Shown: positions 17,619-26,459 of the stretch, in pieces | Layout: every line of letters begins with the position of its first letter | How positions within the stretch are numbered: the stretch's first letter is position 1 | Assembly (NCBI RefSeq): GCF_031157255.1 | Contig: NZ_JAVIFX010000016.1 | Location: forward strand, 1 to 64,000 | From: Bradyrhizobium sp. LHD-71 | GTDB lineage: Bacteria > Pseudomonadota > Alphaproteobacteria > Rhizobiales > Xanthobacteraceae | Reading direction: 5' to 3' | DNA length: 64,000 nucleotides | Program-made: the position numbers and the translations under genes | The notes under the pieces: generated by a model | Told to the model about the DNA's origin: nothing | Seen by the model: only the letters and a program-made list of their open reading frames with translations | Database searches by the model: none

Positions 17619-17756
17619 GATGGCATTGACGTCAGTGATCCAGGTAACCCGAACCGCTCGTTTCATCTCGGCGATCTGCTTGCAGGTGACGTCGACCGTA
17701 TCGAGGCGCTGCGCCGGTTCCCGAACGGTCTTTGCTGCGCGGATTCGCTCGGCGCG
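17619..17756 (+). pseudogene. Relic of a TonB-dependent receptor plug domain
   Basis: In this frame the translation contains DGIDVSDPGNPNRSFHLGD followed by LLAGDVDRIEALRRFPNGL and CADSLGA. This matches the plug-domain consensus seen in the intact btuB just downstream (IDGVRANDA..., AIDRIEVLRGPQSAVYGSDAIGG). There is no signal peptide or barrel: the relic is ~46 residues and its flanks do not continue as a receptor. It looks like the remains of an older receptor gene that sat directly behind the riboswitch. The surrounding open frame (17514-17798) has no ribosome binding site. Confidence 0.6.
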
Positions 17757-17803
17757 AATGAGCAGCCTGACGACGATCGACAGGCTCTGGGTCATTGAAC
17801 GCG

Positions 17804-19741
17804 ATGCGGCCATTTGCCCAAACAGCGTTGTGCTGCCTCGTGTTCATGGCTTCGGCCCAAACCTCGCTTGCGCAGTCGGCCTCGGAAACATTGCCGGAAC
17901 TGGTGGTCACGGCCGACCGAGTGCCCGTCTCTCTCGACCGCACCGGAAGCGCAATCAGCGTCATCAATGGCGCAACGATCGCGGCCACCAATCCCACGTC
18001 GCTTGTCGATGCGCTGCGGACGGTCCCGGGACTCGACGTCAGCGAATCGGGCGGGCCAGGGGCGACGACAACCGTGCGTCTGCGCGGCGCCAACACCGGG
18101 CAGACGCTGGTGCTGATCGATGGCGTCCGCGCCAACGATGCCGCGAACGCCAGCGGAGACTTCGACTTCGCGATGTTTCCACCGGGGGCGATCGATCGCA
18201 TCGAGGTGCTGCGCGGCCCGCAGAGCGCGGTCTACGGTTCGGACGCCATCGGCGGTGTCATCAACATCATCACCCGGAAGGGTGGCGGGCCATTGCGCAC
18301 CGACGCCAGGATCGAGGGTGGTAGCTACGGTACCGTGGCAGGAACGGGTGCCGTCTCCGGGTCCAGAGGTCCGTGGTCATACATAGCGACCGCAGCGTTA
18401 CAGCGGAGCGACGGCTTCTCCCGTTACGGCTACCGCATTCCCGCGATCGAGGCGCGTTTCCCGAACCTGGAGTCTGACGGCTTTGCCCGTCTTGCCGGGT
18501 CGGCGCGCGTTGGATTCGATTCCGGTGAAGGCTATCGGTTCGACGCCGCTGCGCTGTCGTCCTTCACACGATCGGATTTCGATGCGGCGACCGGGGCGTT
18601 TCCTGACACGCCCGCGGTGGCGGACCGATGGTTCAGTCAGGTCAACGCGCGCGCCAGCGTCGATACGCTCGAAGGCCGTCTCACCCACAGCCTCAATGTC
18701 TTTGCCAATCGCAACGACCGGAGATTTGACGAGACGACCTTCCGCAACAACATGCTGCCGGCCAGCACGACGCGCATCGTCTCCGACTTCATCGGCGACA
18801 GGGTAGGGGCGGAGTATCAAGGTACTTTCCGCATGGGCGCGTTTGGGTCGCTGGTCTACGGTGCGAAGGTCGAGCACGAAACGGCGTCGACCTTCTCGAC
18901 CGCGCTGCTGCCAGTGCCGCGCTCCAAGGTGCCGACGCTGGGCGCCACGCAGGACACCCGGTCGGGCTTTGCGCTGTGGCAATTGCCGGTTGGCGAGCGC
19001 CTTAATGTGACGCTAGGCGGCCGCATCGACGACGTTGCAGACGTGGCACGCTTCGAAACATGGCGGGCCACGGCCGCCTATTCGATCTTCGAAACGGGAA
19101 CGAAGCTGCGGGCGAGCGCGGGGACTGGCGCCAAGGCGCCGACACTGTTTCAGCTCTATGCGCCGACGTTCGGCAATCCGAACCTCAATCCGGAGGAGAG
19201 CTTCGGCTACGACGCCGGCATCGATCAAGGGCTCTTCGGAGGACGTGTGAACCTCTCACTGACAGGGTTCGCCAACAGCTTCCGCGACTTGATCGAGTTC
19301 GACACCAGCGCAATGCGCTACTTTAATGTCTCGCGCGCCGAGACATCGGGCCTCGAAGTATCGATCGATATGGAGATCATACCAGCCTACGTGCGCCTGA
19401 GTGCGGCGTACACGAATTTGCGAGCCAAGGATGGACGGACCAACCTCACTCTCGCCCGTCGGCCGGAGCATGTGGCGCGCGTAGCTGTCAGCATTACGCC
19501 GGTACCCGAGTGGCTGATCGAGCCACGGGTCGTCACCGTCTCCGAGCGCTTCAGTGGTGCAAACGAGACCGGGCCGCTGTCCGCGTATACCCGCGTTGAT
19601 CTCTACACGGACTACCGCTTCAATGGCACCTGGAAGGTGTTTGCGCGCGGGGAGAACATTCTGAACCAGCGATATCAGGAAGTGCTGAACTTTGGCACAA
19701 CGGGACCGGCAATCTATGCTGGGCTAAGTGGCTCATGGTGA
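17804..19741 (+). CDS. btuB: TonB-dependent outer-membrane cobalamin receptor
   Basis: 645 residues. A signal peptide spans about 1-24 (ending ASAQTSLAQ), a TonB-box-like PELVVTA follows it, the plug domain is at about 40-150 (VRLRGANTGQTLVLIDGVRAND, IDRIEVLRGPQSAVYGSDAIGG), and a beta-barrel ends in IYAGLSGSW with the aromatic C-terminal residue. BtuB-type receptors import corrinoids with energy from TonB. A cobalamin riboswitch upstream and btuC, btuD and btuF downstream support the substrate. ATG 17804 is used, but a TTG at 17795 is in frame and neither has a clear ribosome binding site. The stop overlaps the btuC start by 7 nt. Confidence 0.9.
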   Translation: MRPFAQTALCCLVFMASAQTSLAQSASETLPELVVTADRVPVSLDRTGSAISVINGATIAATNPTSLVDALRTVPGLDVSESGGPGATTTVRLRGANTGQTLVLIDGVRANDAANASGDFDFAMFPPGAIDRIEVLRGPQSAVYGSDAIGGVINIITRKGGGPLRTDARIEGGSYGTVAGTGAVSGSRGPWSYIATAALQRSDGFSRYGYRIPAIEARFPNLESDGFARLAGSARVGFDSGEGYRFDAAALSSFTRSDFDAATGAFPDTPAVADRWFSQVNARASVDTLEGRLTHSLNVFANRNDRRFDETTFRNNMLPASTTRIVSDFIGDRVGAEYQGTFRMGAFGSLVYGAKVEHETASTFSTALLPVPRSKVPTLGATQDTRSGFALWQLPVGERLNVTLGGRIDDVADVARFETWRATAAYSIFETGTKLRASAGTGAKAPTLFQLYAPTFGNPNLNPEESFGYDAGIDQGLFGGRVNLSLTGFANSFRDLIEFDTSAMRYFNVSRAETSGLEVSIDMEIIPAYVRLSAAYTNLRAKDGRTNLTLARRPEHVARVAVSITPVPEWLIEPRVVTVSERFSGANETGPLSAYTRVDLYTDYRFNGTWKVFARGENILNQRYQEVLNFGTTGPAIYAGLSGSW

Positions 19742-20754
19742 GTGCTGCTTCAAGGTCGTCGCGCGGCCTGCTCCTGACCTTCTCGGCGCTGGTTCTTCTT
19801 CTGGCGATCGTGTCGTTGGCGATCGGGCCCGTCAGGCTGTCGCCGCTGGTCGTCGCGCAGGCGTTGTTCGGCGGCGCCACTGAGGAGCAGCGCATCATCG
19901 TTCAGGAAATTCGCCTGCCGCGGGCGATCCTTGGTGTCGCGATCGGCGCTATTCTCGGTCTCTCGGGCGCCGCGCTGCAGGGCTTGCTGCGCAACCCGCT
20001 GGCCTCGCCCTCGTTGTTCGGCGCGCCGCAGTCGGCTGCATTCGGTGCGGTGCTGGTCATCGCGCTCGGTCTTGCGGATGTTCGGTCTTTCGTTCTGCCG
20101 CTTGCAGGAATCAGCTTTGCGTTTGCGTCGGTGTTCCTGCTGCTGGCCGTCGCCGGACGGAACGCCAGCCTGTTGCTGCTGATCCTGGCCGGGCTTGCGA
20201 TATCCAGCCTTGCCGGTGCCATGACGGCATTGGCGATGAACCTGTCACCGAACCCGTTTGCGGCGCTGGAAATTGCGTTCTGGCTCTTGGGCTCACTCGA
20301 GGACCGCAGCTTCCGCCATGTCGTGCTGGCGTTGCCGTTCATCGTCGCGGGCGCGGTGATCCTGTTGAGCCGGCGGCACGCCTTTCGTGTCCTGAGCCTT
20401 GGCGAGGAGGCCGCCCAGAGTCTAGGCGTCAATGTCGGTGCGTTGCGGCTGGCGGTGATCGCCGGCGTCGCGCTTGGGGTCGGCGGCTCCGTTGCGGTTT
20501 CCGGAACGATCGGTTTCATCGGGTTGATCGCCCCGCACCTGCTGCGGCCGCTGGTCGGTCATGACCCCACTCGATTGCTGTTACCATCGGCGCTTGCGGG
20601 CGCAGCGCTGCTGCTGGCTGCGGACATCGCGGTGCGGATCATCCCCTCGACCACCGATATCAAAGTCGGCGTGCTGACCTCGATCATTGGCGTGCCGTTC
20701 TTCCTGTATCTCATCGTTCGTGAACGACGAACGCTCGGTGGAGGGCTCTCGTGA
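19735..20754 (+). CDS. btuC: ABC transporter permease, FecCD family (cobalamin)
   Basis: 339 residues, strongly hydrophobic with about nine to ten membrane segments. FecCD-family marks are RLPRAILGVAIGAILGLSGAALQGLLRNPLASPSLFGAP near the N-terminus and GTIGFIGLIAPHLLRPLVGHDPTRLLLPSALAGA in the C-terminal third, which contacts the ATPase. It overlaps btuB by 7 nt and btuD by 4 nt (GTGA), so translational coupling is likely. The vitamin B12 substrate is assigned from the riboswitch and the neighbouring cobalamin genes; the family itself also covers heme and siderophore permeases. Confidence 0.9.
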   Translation: MVSAASRSSRGLLLTFSALVLLLAIVSLAIGPVRLSPLVVAQALFGGATEEQRIIVQEIRLPRAILGVAIGAILGLSGAALQGLLRNPLASPSLFGAPQSAAFGAVLVIALGLADVRSFVLPLAGISFAFASVFLLLAVAGRNASLLLLILAGLAISSLAGAMTALAMNLSPNPFAALEIAFWLLGSLEDRSFRHVVLALPFIVAGAVILLSRRHAFRVLSLGEEAAQSLGVNVGALRLAVIAGVALGVGGSVAVSGTIGFIGLIAPHLLRPLVGHDPTRLLLPSALAGAALLLAADIAVRIIPSTTDIKVGVLTSIIGVPFFLYLIVRERRTLGGGLS

Positions 20755-21530
20755 GCGAGTCTTTTCTTGTCATGCAGGATGTGAGTGTAAGCCGGTCAGG
20801 CCGTGGCGTGCTTCACGACGTGTCGCTCGCACTACCGCGGCGATCCGTCGTCGCACTGGTCGGCCCGAATGGCGCAGGCAAGACCACGCTGCTCAAGGCC
20901 ATTGCCGGCCTGCTGCCCTTCCAGGGCATCGTTCGTGTCGCCGAGGACGATGTATCCGGGCTGTCGATCCGCGAGCGTGCGCGAAAAATTGCCTATCTGC
21001 CGCAAGGCCACGTCGTGCATTGGCCTCTGTCCGTACGTGACGTGGTAGCGCTCGGACGCTATCCTCACGGCGCGAACGATCCTGCGCGCCTGAACGATGC
21101 CGACCAAGCGGCGGTCTCGCGGGCGATGGCGCTGTCGGACCTTGATTTGCTTTCCGACCGCAATGTGAACGAGCTGTCAGGCGGCGAACGAAGTCGCGTC
21201 GCGCTCGCACGCGTGATCGCGGTCGGAGCGCCGGTCGTCCTTGCGGACGAGCCGACCGCATCGCTTGATCCGCGGTACCAGATCGATGCCATGCGGCTGC
21301 TTCGCCGTATTGCCGACGACGGCGCGCTGGTGGTCGTGGTCAGTCACGAACTGGGGCTCGCGGCCCGCTTCGCCGATAATGTGCTGGTGCTAGCCGACGG
21401 TCGGTTGGTCATCCAGGGCACGCCCCACGACGCGCTGGCCGAATCCGTCCTGGCGCGTACCTTCCGGGTTAGCGCGTTTCGCACCCGGCATCTTGGCGAA
21501 GACGTCGTAGTGCCTTGGGCCGAGGTCTGA
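20751..21530 (+). CDS. btuD: ABC transporter ATP-binding protein (cobalamin)
   Basis: 259 residues. Walker A GPNGAGKTT (about 38-46), Q-loop YLPQGHVVHWPLSV, signature LSGGERSR (about 140), Walker B VVLADEP with D-loop ASLDP, and the switch His in VVSHELG. It starts with GTG in the GTGA overlap with btuC. It energises the inner-membrane step of corrinoid uptake. The next gene on this strand, btuF, is separated by the oppositely oriented cobC, so it may not be co-transcribed with btuBCD. Confidence 0.9.
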   Translation: MSESFLVMQDVSVSRSGRGVLHDVSLALPRRSVVALVGPNGAGKTTLLKAIAGLLPFQGIVRVAEDDVSGLSIRERARKIAYLPQGHVVHWPLSVRDVVALGRYPHGANDPARLNDADQAAVSRAMALSDLDLLSDRNVNELSGGERSRVALARVIAVGAPVVLADEPTASLDPRYQIDAMRLLRRIADDGALVVVVSHELGLAARFADNVLVLADGRLVIQGTPHDALAESVLARTFRVSAFRTRHLGEDVVVPWAEV

Positions 21531-21548
21531 CGCATGGCCGCAGCGACG

Positions 21549-22535
21549 TCACGCGAGCGCTTTGCGGAGGCGATCGACCTCGTCCTCGGTCGGCAGACCG
21601 AAGCGCAGCAGATCGTCGGCCCAGTCGAATTTGCGGCACCAGATCTGCTGGCGCGCCAGCGCCTCGTGCAATCCTCCCGCGCCGCCGTGCCTGACAAGAC
21701 GGAAGAGCGGCGTCCCACCGACGATGTCGCAGCCTGCGGATTGAAGCACTGCGTCAAGTCCCGCGGCCTTGCGCTGCAGGGCTGCGCGGGTGGCGATTGC
21801 CCAAGGCTCATCACGCAAGGCCGCCGCGCCGACGCTGAGCGCGGAGCTGGACACCGCCCAGGGGCCGAGCGCGTTGCGGATGGAGCGGATGATTGTGGGG
21901 GCAGCGATAGCAAATCCCAGGCGGAGGCCGGGCAGGCCATAAAACTTTCCGAACGACCGCAAAATGACAATAGGAAGGTCGACGCACAGCGCTGTCGCCG
22001 AGAGGTCCGGTGCAACATCGGCAAAAGCTTCGTCGATGACCAGCCATCCGCTCCGTTGCTGCATGATTCCCGCAGCACGGGCGATCGCATCCATCGGGAC
22101 CTCGCGTCCGTCAGGGTTGTTCGGGTTCACGAGCACGGCGTGACGGACCCACGGCGGCGCTTTGTCAATGTCATCGCACGAGGCGACGTCACGCCCGCCA
22201 TAGGACCAGGCAAGCCCATGCTCGCTGTAGGTCGGACCGACGATCGCCACGGCGCCATCTGCGGCCAGGCGCGGCAGCCATTGGATCAGCGCCTGCGTGC
22301 CGGGCGCGATGGCGATTTCGGCGCCGTGCGGCACGCGGTAGGCTGCGCGCGCTGCTTCGATCAGCGCGATTTCGTCGTCCCTGGACGGAAGTCTGTGCAA
22401 CCGCGCTTGCAGAAGCCCGGTCGGCACGGGCCATGGCACGGGATTTATGCCGGTGGAAAGATCGAGCCACGCGCCAGGTGGTCCGCCGTAACGTGCTATC
22501 GCCTCGCTCAAGTCGCCGCCATGTTGCATGGTCAT
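21549..22535 (-). CDS. cobC: L-threonine-O-3-phosphate decarboxylase (CobC, PLP enzyme)
   Basis: 328 residues, a class I/II aminotransferase-fold protein. HGGDL at residues 5-9 and LDLSTGINPVPWP are the usual CobC/CobD start, VNPNNPDGRE is the substrate-binding block, VIDEAFADV holds the PLP Asp, and SFGKFYGLPGLRLG contains the Schiff-base lysine. It makes (R)-1-amino-2-propanol phosphate for the nucleotide loop. It is antisense to the btu run and its end is only 18 nt from the btuD stop. Starts at 22535 and 22529 are both in frame. Its 5' end overlaps the divergent btuF start. Confidence 0.9.
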   Translation of the reverse strand: MTMQHGGDLSEAIARYGGPPGAWLDLSTGINPVPWPVPTGLLQARLHRLPSRDDEIALIEAARAAYRVPHGAEIAIAPGTQALIQWLPRLAADGAVAIVGPTYSEHGLAWSYGGRDVASCDDIDKAPPWVRHAVLVNPNNPDGREVPMDAIARAAGIMQQRSGWLVIDEAFADVAPDLSATALCVDLPIVILRSFGKFYGLPGLRLGFAIAAPTIIRSIRNALGPWAVSSSALSVGAAALRDEPWAIATRAALQRKAAGLDAVLQSAGCDIVGGTPLFRLVRHGGAGGLHEALARQQIWCRKFDWADDLLRFGLPTEDEVDRLRKALA

Positions 22536-23396
22536 CTCTTGCCATTATTTTTTCGAGCGCGCGAGTGGCTCATTCGAGCGGCGCTGGCGGCCGGAACTCT
22601 GCTGGCGATGGCGGCGTCCGCATCGGCGCAGCAGCCGCGCATCGCCTCGATCAACGTCTGCACCGATCAGCTTCTGGTGGCGCTTGCCGATCCGCAGCAA
22701 ATTCTGGGCCTGAGCCCCTATTCGCGAGATGCCACGCGATCGTGGTCCGCCAACGCCGCCGCGAAGTTTCCAAAGCTGTCGGGTGAGGCTGAGGACGTGC
22801 TGGTGCTCAAACCGGATGTCGTCGTCGCCGGGCGCTTCACCAAGCGCGCGACACGGGAGTTGCTGAAGCAGAAGGGCCTTCGGATCGTCGAGTTCGATGC
22901 TGCGCGATCGTTCGACGATGTGAGATCCCAGATCAGGCGGATGGGCGAGATCGTCGGCCATCCCGATCGTGCGACAGCGGAGATCGCCCGCCTGGACGCC
23001 GCGGTCGCACGCATCCGCACGCAGGTCAAAGGGAAGCCTTACACGGTGCTTGCCGTGTCGCGGCGCGGGTGGGTTTCGGGAAGCGACAGTCTGATCAGCG
23101 CGATGCTTGCGGAGGTCGGCCTGTCGAATGCCGCATCAGCGTTCGGCCTGAAACTCGGCGGCTTTGCGCGGCTCGAAACCATCGTCAGTCTGAGGCCAGA
23201 CCTGCTCCTGCTGTCGGATGATGACGACGTCGCCGAAGATCAAGGCAAGGCCTTTCTTCTGCATCCTGCGCTGGAAAGGCTGTACCCCCTGGAAAAGCGG
23301 ATCGTCGTTTCCGAGCGACTGACGGTGTGCGGCGGCCCGATGCTGGTGGAAGCGCTCGATCGCCTGGCTGCCGAACTTGCGCGGTTGGGGCATTGA
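22521..23396 (+). CDS. btuF: Periplasmic cobalamin-binding protein
   Basis: 291 residues. A signal peptide spans about 1-39 (WLIRAALAAGTLLAMAASASAQ), then the BtuF/FepB-type fold: RIASINVCTDQLLVAL, VLVLKPDVVVAG, a long linking helix and LETIVSLRPDLLLL. It delivers corrinoid to BtuCD. The start is uncertain: ATG 22521 gives an overlap with the divergent cobC start, while TTG 22539 also leaves a good signal peptide and no overlap. The frame is open far upstream antisense to cobC, but that part is not protein-like. cobD follows after 2 nt. Confidence 0.87.
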   Translation: MLHGHLLPLFFRAREWLIRAALAAGTLLAMAASASAQQPRIASINVCTDQLLVALADPQQILGLSPYSRDATRSWSANAAAKFPKLSGEAEDVLVLKPDVVVAGRFTKRATRELLKQKGLRIVEFDAARSFDDVRSQIRRMGEIVGHPDRATAEIARLDAAVARIRTQVKGKPYTVLAVSRRGWVSGSDSLISAMLAEVGLSNAASAFGLKLGGFARLETIVSLRPDLLLLSDDDDVAEDQGKAFLLHPALERLYPLEKRIVVSERLTVCGGPMLVEALDRLAAELARLGH

Positions 23397-23398
23397 CG

Positions 23399-24370
23399 GT
23401 GCTGTTCGCATCCGATGCGCTCCTGCTGCTCGTCGGCGCGCTTGCAATCGATGCGCTGTTCGGCGATCCGCCGTGGCTCTGGCGCAGACTGCCACATCCC
23501 ATCGTCCTGATGGGGGCAGTCATCGATACACTGGACCGCCTGCTGAACCACGAGTGCCACTCCTCGCACAGGCGGCGACTGGCTGGCGTTGTCTCGACCG
23601 TGGCGCTCATCGTTGGTGCGGGCGGAGCAGGGTATCTTGCCGAGGCAGGATTACGGCGTATCCCGGGTGGGGAGTTTCTCCTCGCCGGTGTCGCTGCCAT
23701 CTTTATCGCCCAGCGAAGTCTTTACGACCACGTGGCGCGGGTGCATGCGGCATTCGGCGAAGGCGGGCTTGCAGCGGCGCGCAATGCGGTCGCGATGATC
23801 GTCGGCCGCGAGCCTTCGACGCTGGACGAGAGCGGCGTCTGCCGCGCCGCGATCGAATCGTGCGCTGAGAATTTTTCCGACGGTGTGGTCGCCCCTGCGT
23901 TCTGGTTTGCGCTGTTCGGGCTGCCCGGACTGCTGATCTACAAGATCATCAACACCGCGGACTCGATGGTCGGTCATCGTACCGCGCGCCATGAAGCCTA
24001 TGGATGGGCGGCCGCGCGACTGGACGATGGCTTGAATCTCATCCCTGCTCGCCTGTCCAGCATGCTGCTGGCGCTGTCCGCCCCGATCGCAGGCGGAACG
24101 GTCACGACCTCTCTTGCGGTCATTTGGCGGGATGCACGAAAACACCGTTCGCCGAACGCCGGTTGGCCGGAGAGTGCGATGGCGGGCGCACTGGGCATCG
24201 CTCTCGCAGGGCCTCGGCAATACGCCGAACGCCGCCTCGACGATCCTTTTCTCCACGAAGGTGGTCGCAGGAACGCGGACGCTGATGATATCCGCAGAGC
24301 GCTACACGTGTTTGTGGGCGCATGCGCCCTCCAGGCTGCCGCCTACGCACTGTTGGCCGCTTTGTTCTGA
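23399..24370 (+). CDS. cobD: Adenosylcobinamide-phosphate synthase (CbiB/CobD)
   Basis: 323 residues, an integral membrane protein. Family blocks are [25 protein letters not shown] at the N-terminus, [60 protein letters not shown] (in pieces), and [19 protein letters not shown]. It joins adenosylcobyric acid to aminopropanol phosphate, the product of CobC. GTG 23399 is used, 2 nt after the btuF stop; TTG 23393 is an alternative forming a TTGA overlap. The 3' end overlaps the convergent cobQ by 28 bp. Confidence 0.92.
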   Translation: MLFASDALLLLVGALAIDALFGDPPWLWRRLPHPIVLMGAVIDTLDRLLNHECHSSHRRRLAGVVSTVALIVGAGGAGYLAEAGLRRIPGGEFLLAGVAAIFIAQRSLYDHVARVHAAFGEGGLAAARNAVAMIVGREPSTLDESGVCRAAIESCAENFSDGVVAPAFWFALFGLPGLLIYKIINTADSMVGHRTARHEAYGWAAARLDDGLNLIPARLSSMLLALSAPIAGGTVTTSLAVIWRDARKHRSPNAGWPESAMAGALGIALAGPRQYAERRLDDPFLHEGGRRNADADDIRRALHVFVGACALQAAAYALLAALF

Positions 24371-25833
24371 CGGCTACGCGCGATATCAAGGATGGCGCCG
24401 ACGTTCAAATGTTGTTCGAGGTGATCGGCAAGCGCATCGAGTGCGCGTTCGATCTGTCTTTCGTACACCAAGGTCGAGGCAACCCCGAAGCCTTCGAGCC
24501 ACTTTCTGCGAAACCCGTCATTCGCGAACAGGCCGTGCAGGTAGGTCCCCTGGACGCGCGCGTCCGGCGAACTGGCACCGTCCGGCCGGCCGTCGATCAG
24601 CACGACCGGCCGTTCGCAGTCCGCGCCTTCGCTGCGGCCGAGATGGATCTCATAGCCCTGAACCGCTTCGCCGGTCGCGCGATGGATGCCGTGAACCGTC
24701 CGTGTCGATTTGTCTGGCGACATCACGGTTTCGATTTCAAGCAGCCCTAGCGCCTCGACCGTCCCGGCGTGGCCGTCCGCACCGTCGGGATCGGCGATGG
24801 TTCGGCCAAGCAGCTGATAGCCGCCGCAAAGGCCAAGCACGTGCCCGCCGCGGCGGACATGCGCCTTGATGTCCACGTCCCATCCTTGCGACCGCAGAAA
24901 GGCAAGATCTCCGATGGTGGACTTCGTGCCGGGCAGGATGACGACGTCGGTTTGCGCAGGAATCGGCTCGCCCGGGCGAACGAACATCAGATCAACGCCC
25001 GCTTCCATGCCGAGTGGATCGAGATCGTCGAAGTTGGCGATGCGTGAAAGCATCGGGACGGCAACGGTCAGCGCAGCGCCTGGCGCTGCTGTCTTACGGT
25101 CGAGATCGACGGCATCTTCTGCCGGTAGCCATGCCGCTTGCGGCAGCCATGGCACGAGCCCAAGCGCCGGCCAGCCGGTCATCCGCGCAATTGCGCCTAT
25201 ACCGTCGTCGAACAACCGCGGATCGCCGCGGAACTTGTTGACGATAAAGCCGCGAATGCGCGCGCGTTCATCGGGGGCGAGCACAAGATGTGTGCCGACG
25301 ATACTGGCGATCACACCACCGCGATCGATGTCGCCGAGAAGCACGACCGGAACGTCGGCGGCGCCCGCAAAACCCATATTGGCGATATCTCCGCGGCGCA
25401 GGTTGATTTCCGCCGGGCTGCCTGCGCCTTCCACCAGGACGAGATCCGCATCGCGGGAAAGGTGCGCGAAGCTCTCGATGACTGCAGATAGCAGCTGAGT
25501 GCGGCCGGCGGCGTAATCGCTTGCCTTGAGCTTGCCGAAACGTTTGCCATGGACGACGATCTGCGCTCCGGTATCGCTCTCCGGCTTCAGCAGCACGGGA
25601 TTCATGTGAATGCTCGGCGCGCTGCGCGCCGCGCGCGCCTGTACGGCCTGGGCACGGCCGATCTCGCCGCCTTCCACTGCGATGGCGGCATTGTTCGACA
25701 TATTCTGCGGCTTGAACGGGGCAACACGCAAGCCGCGCCGGGTGAAGAGACGCGCCAGCCCGGCGACAATGGTCGACTTTCCGGCATTCGAGCCGGTCGC
25801 TTGCACCATCACGGCGGGCGTCGTCGTGTGCAT
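24343..25833 (-). CDS. cobQ: Cobyric acid synthase
   Basis: 496 residues. The N-terminal dethiobiotin-synthetase-like ATPase domain starts with [19 protein letters not shown] and contains [12 protein letters not shown] and [13 protein letters not shown]. The C-terminal glutamine amidotransferase domain has the nucleophile Cys in [12 protein letters not shown] and the His/Glu region [11 protein letters not shown]. It amidates four carboxylates of adenosylcobyrinic acid a,c-diamide. It is the last gene of the minus-strand operon; its start overlaps the cobO stop by one base (TGATG), and its end overlaps cobD on the other strand. Confidence 0.95.
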   Translation of the reverse strand: MHTTTPAVMVQATGSNAGKSTIVAGLARLFTRRGLRVAPFKPQNMSNNAAIAVEGGEIGRAQAVQARAARSAPSIHMNPVLLKPESDTGAQIVVHGKRFGKLKASDYAAGRTQLLSAVIESFAHLSRDADLVLVEGAGSPAEINLRRGDIANMGFAGAADVPVVLLGDIDRGGVIASIVGTHLVLAPDERARIRGFIVNKFRGDPRLFDDGIGAIARMTGWPALGLVPWLPQAAWLPAEDAVDLDRKTAAPGAALTVAVPMLSRIANFDDLDPLGMEAGVDLMFVRPGEPIPAQTDVVILPGTKSTIGDLAFLRSQGWDVDIKAHVRRGGHVLGLCGGYQLLGRTIADPDGADGHAGTVEALGLLEIETVMSPDKSTRTVHGIHRATGEAVQGYEIHLGRSEGADCERPVVLIDGRPDGASSPDARVQGTYLHGLFANDGFRRKWLEGFGVASTLVYERQIERALDALADHLEQHLNVGAILDIARSRQNKAANSA

Positions 25834-26459
25834 CAGAACTCGATGCCTTTCTGCGCCTTGATTCCCTGGCGGAAAGGGTGCTTGACCAGCGTCATGTCGG
25901 TCACGAGATCTGCGATCTCTATCAGGTCGCCATGTGCGTTTCGTCCGGTGACGATCACGTGCTTGTCGGCTGGCTTCTCGTCGCGCAGGAAGGCGACGAC
26001 GTCGGCGAGCGGCAGGTAGTCATAGCGCAGGACGATGTTGAGCTCGTCGAGCAGCACGAGCCGGTGCCGATCGTCGAGGATCAGCTCCTTGGCGCGGAGC
26101 CAGGCGGCTTCTGCGGCGGCGATGTCGCGGGTGCGGTCCTGCGTCTCCCAGGTGAAACCTTCGCCCATGATATGCAGGGTCGCGAGCTCGGGAAGTTTTC
26201 TGAGCAGCTTCGCTTCGCCAGTGTCCCACGTTGCCGACTTGATGAACTGAACGACCGCGACCGGCCAGCCATGGCCGATGTGGCGAAAGACCATGCCGAG
26301 AGCCGCCGAGGTCTTGCCCTTTCCCGTACCGGTGTTGACGATGATCAGGCCCTTCTTCCCGGTCTTGGTCGCCATGATCTTGTCGCGTGCGGCCTTGTGC
26401 TTGCGCATCTTTTCATGGTGGCGGACGTTCATCTCGTCATCGGGCGGGGGATGAGTCAT
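25833..26459 (-). CDS. cobO: Cob(I)yrinic acid a,c-diamide adenosyltransferase (CobO/BtuR type)
   Basis: 208 residues, family length. P-loop [15 protein letters not shown] (about 43-57), IQFIKS-like [14 protein letters not shown], and the [16 protein letters not shown] block. It transfers the adenosyl group from ATP to the corrinoid cobalt. It overlaps cobN by 4 nt (ATGA) and cobQ by 1 nt, so the three are translationally linked. The N-terminal ~30 residues are basic and probably flexible. Confidence 0.95.
   Translation of the reverse strand: MTHPPPDDEMNVRHHEKMRKHKAARDKIMATKTGKKGLIIVNTGTGKGKTSAALGMVFRHIGHGWPVAVVQFIKSATWDTGEAKLLRKLPELATLHIMGEGFTWETQDRTRDIAAAEAAWLRAKELILDDRHRLVLLDELNIVLRYDYLPLADVVAFLRDEKPADKHVIVTGRNAHGDLIEIADLVTDMTLVKHPFRQGIKAQKGIEF

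Noticed and set aside
17514-17798. 94-codon frame as an intact gene
   Set aside because: No ribosome binding site and no complete domain; only its middle matches a receptor plug, so it is reported as a relic.
21534-22520. Long 5' extension of the btuF frame
   Set aside because: Entirely antisense to cobC and not protein-like; the signal peptide of btuF only appears after 22521.
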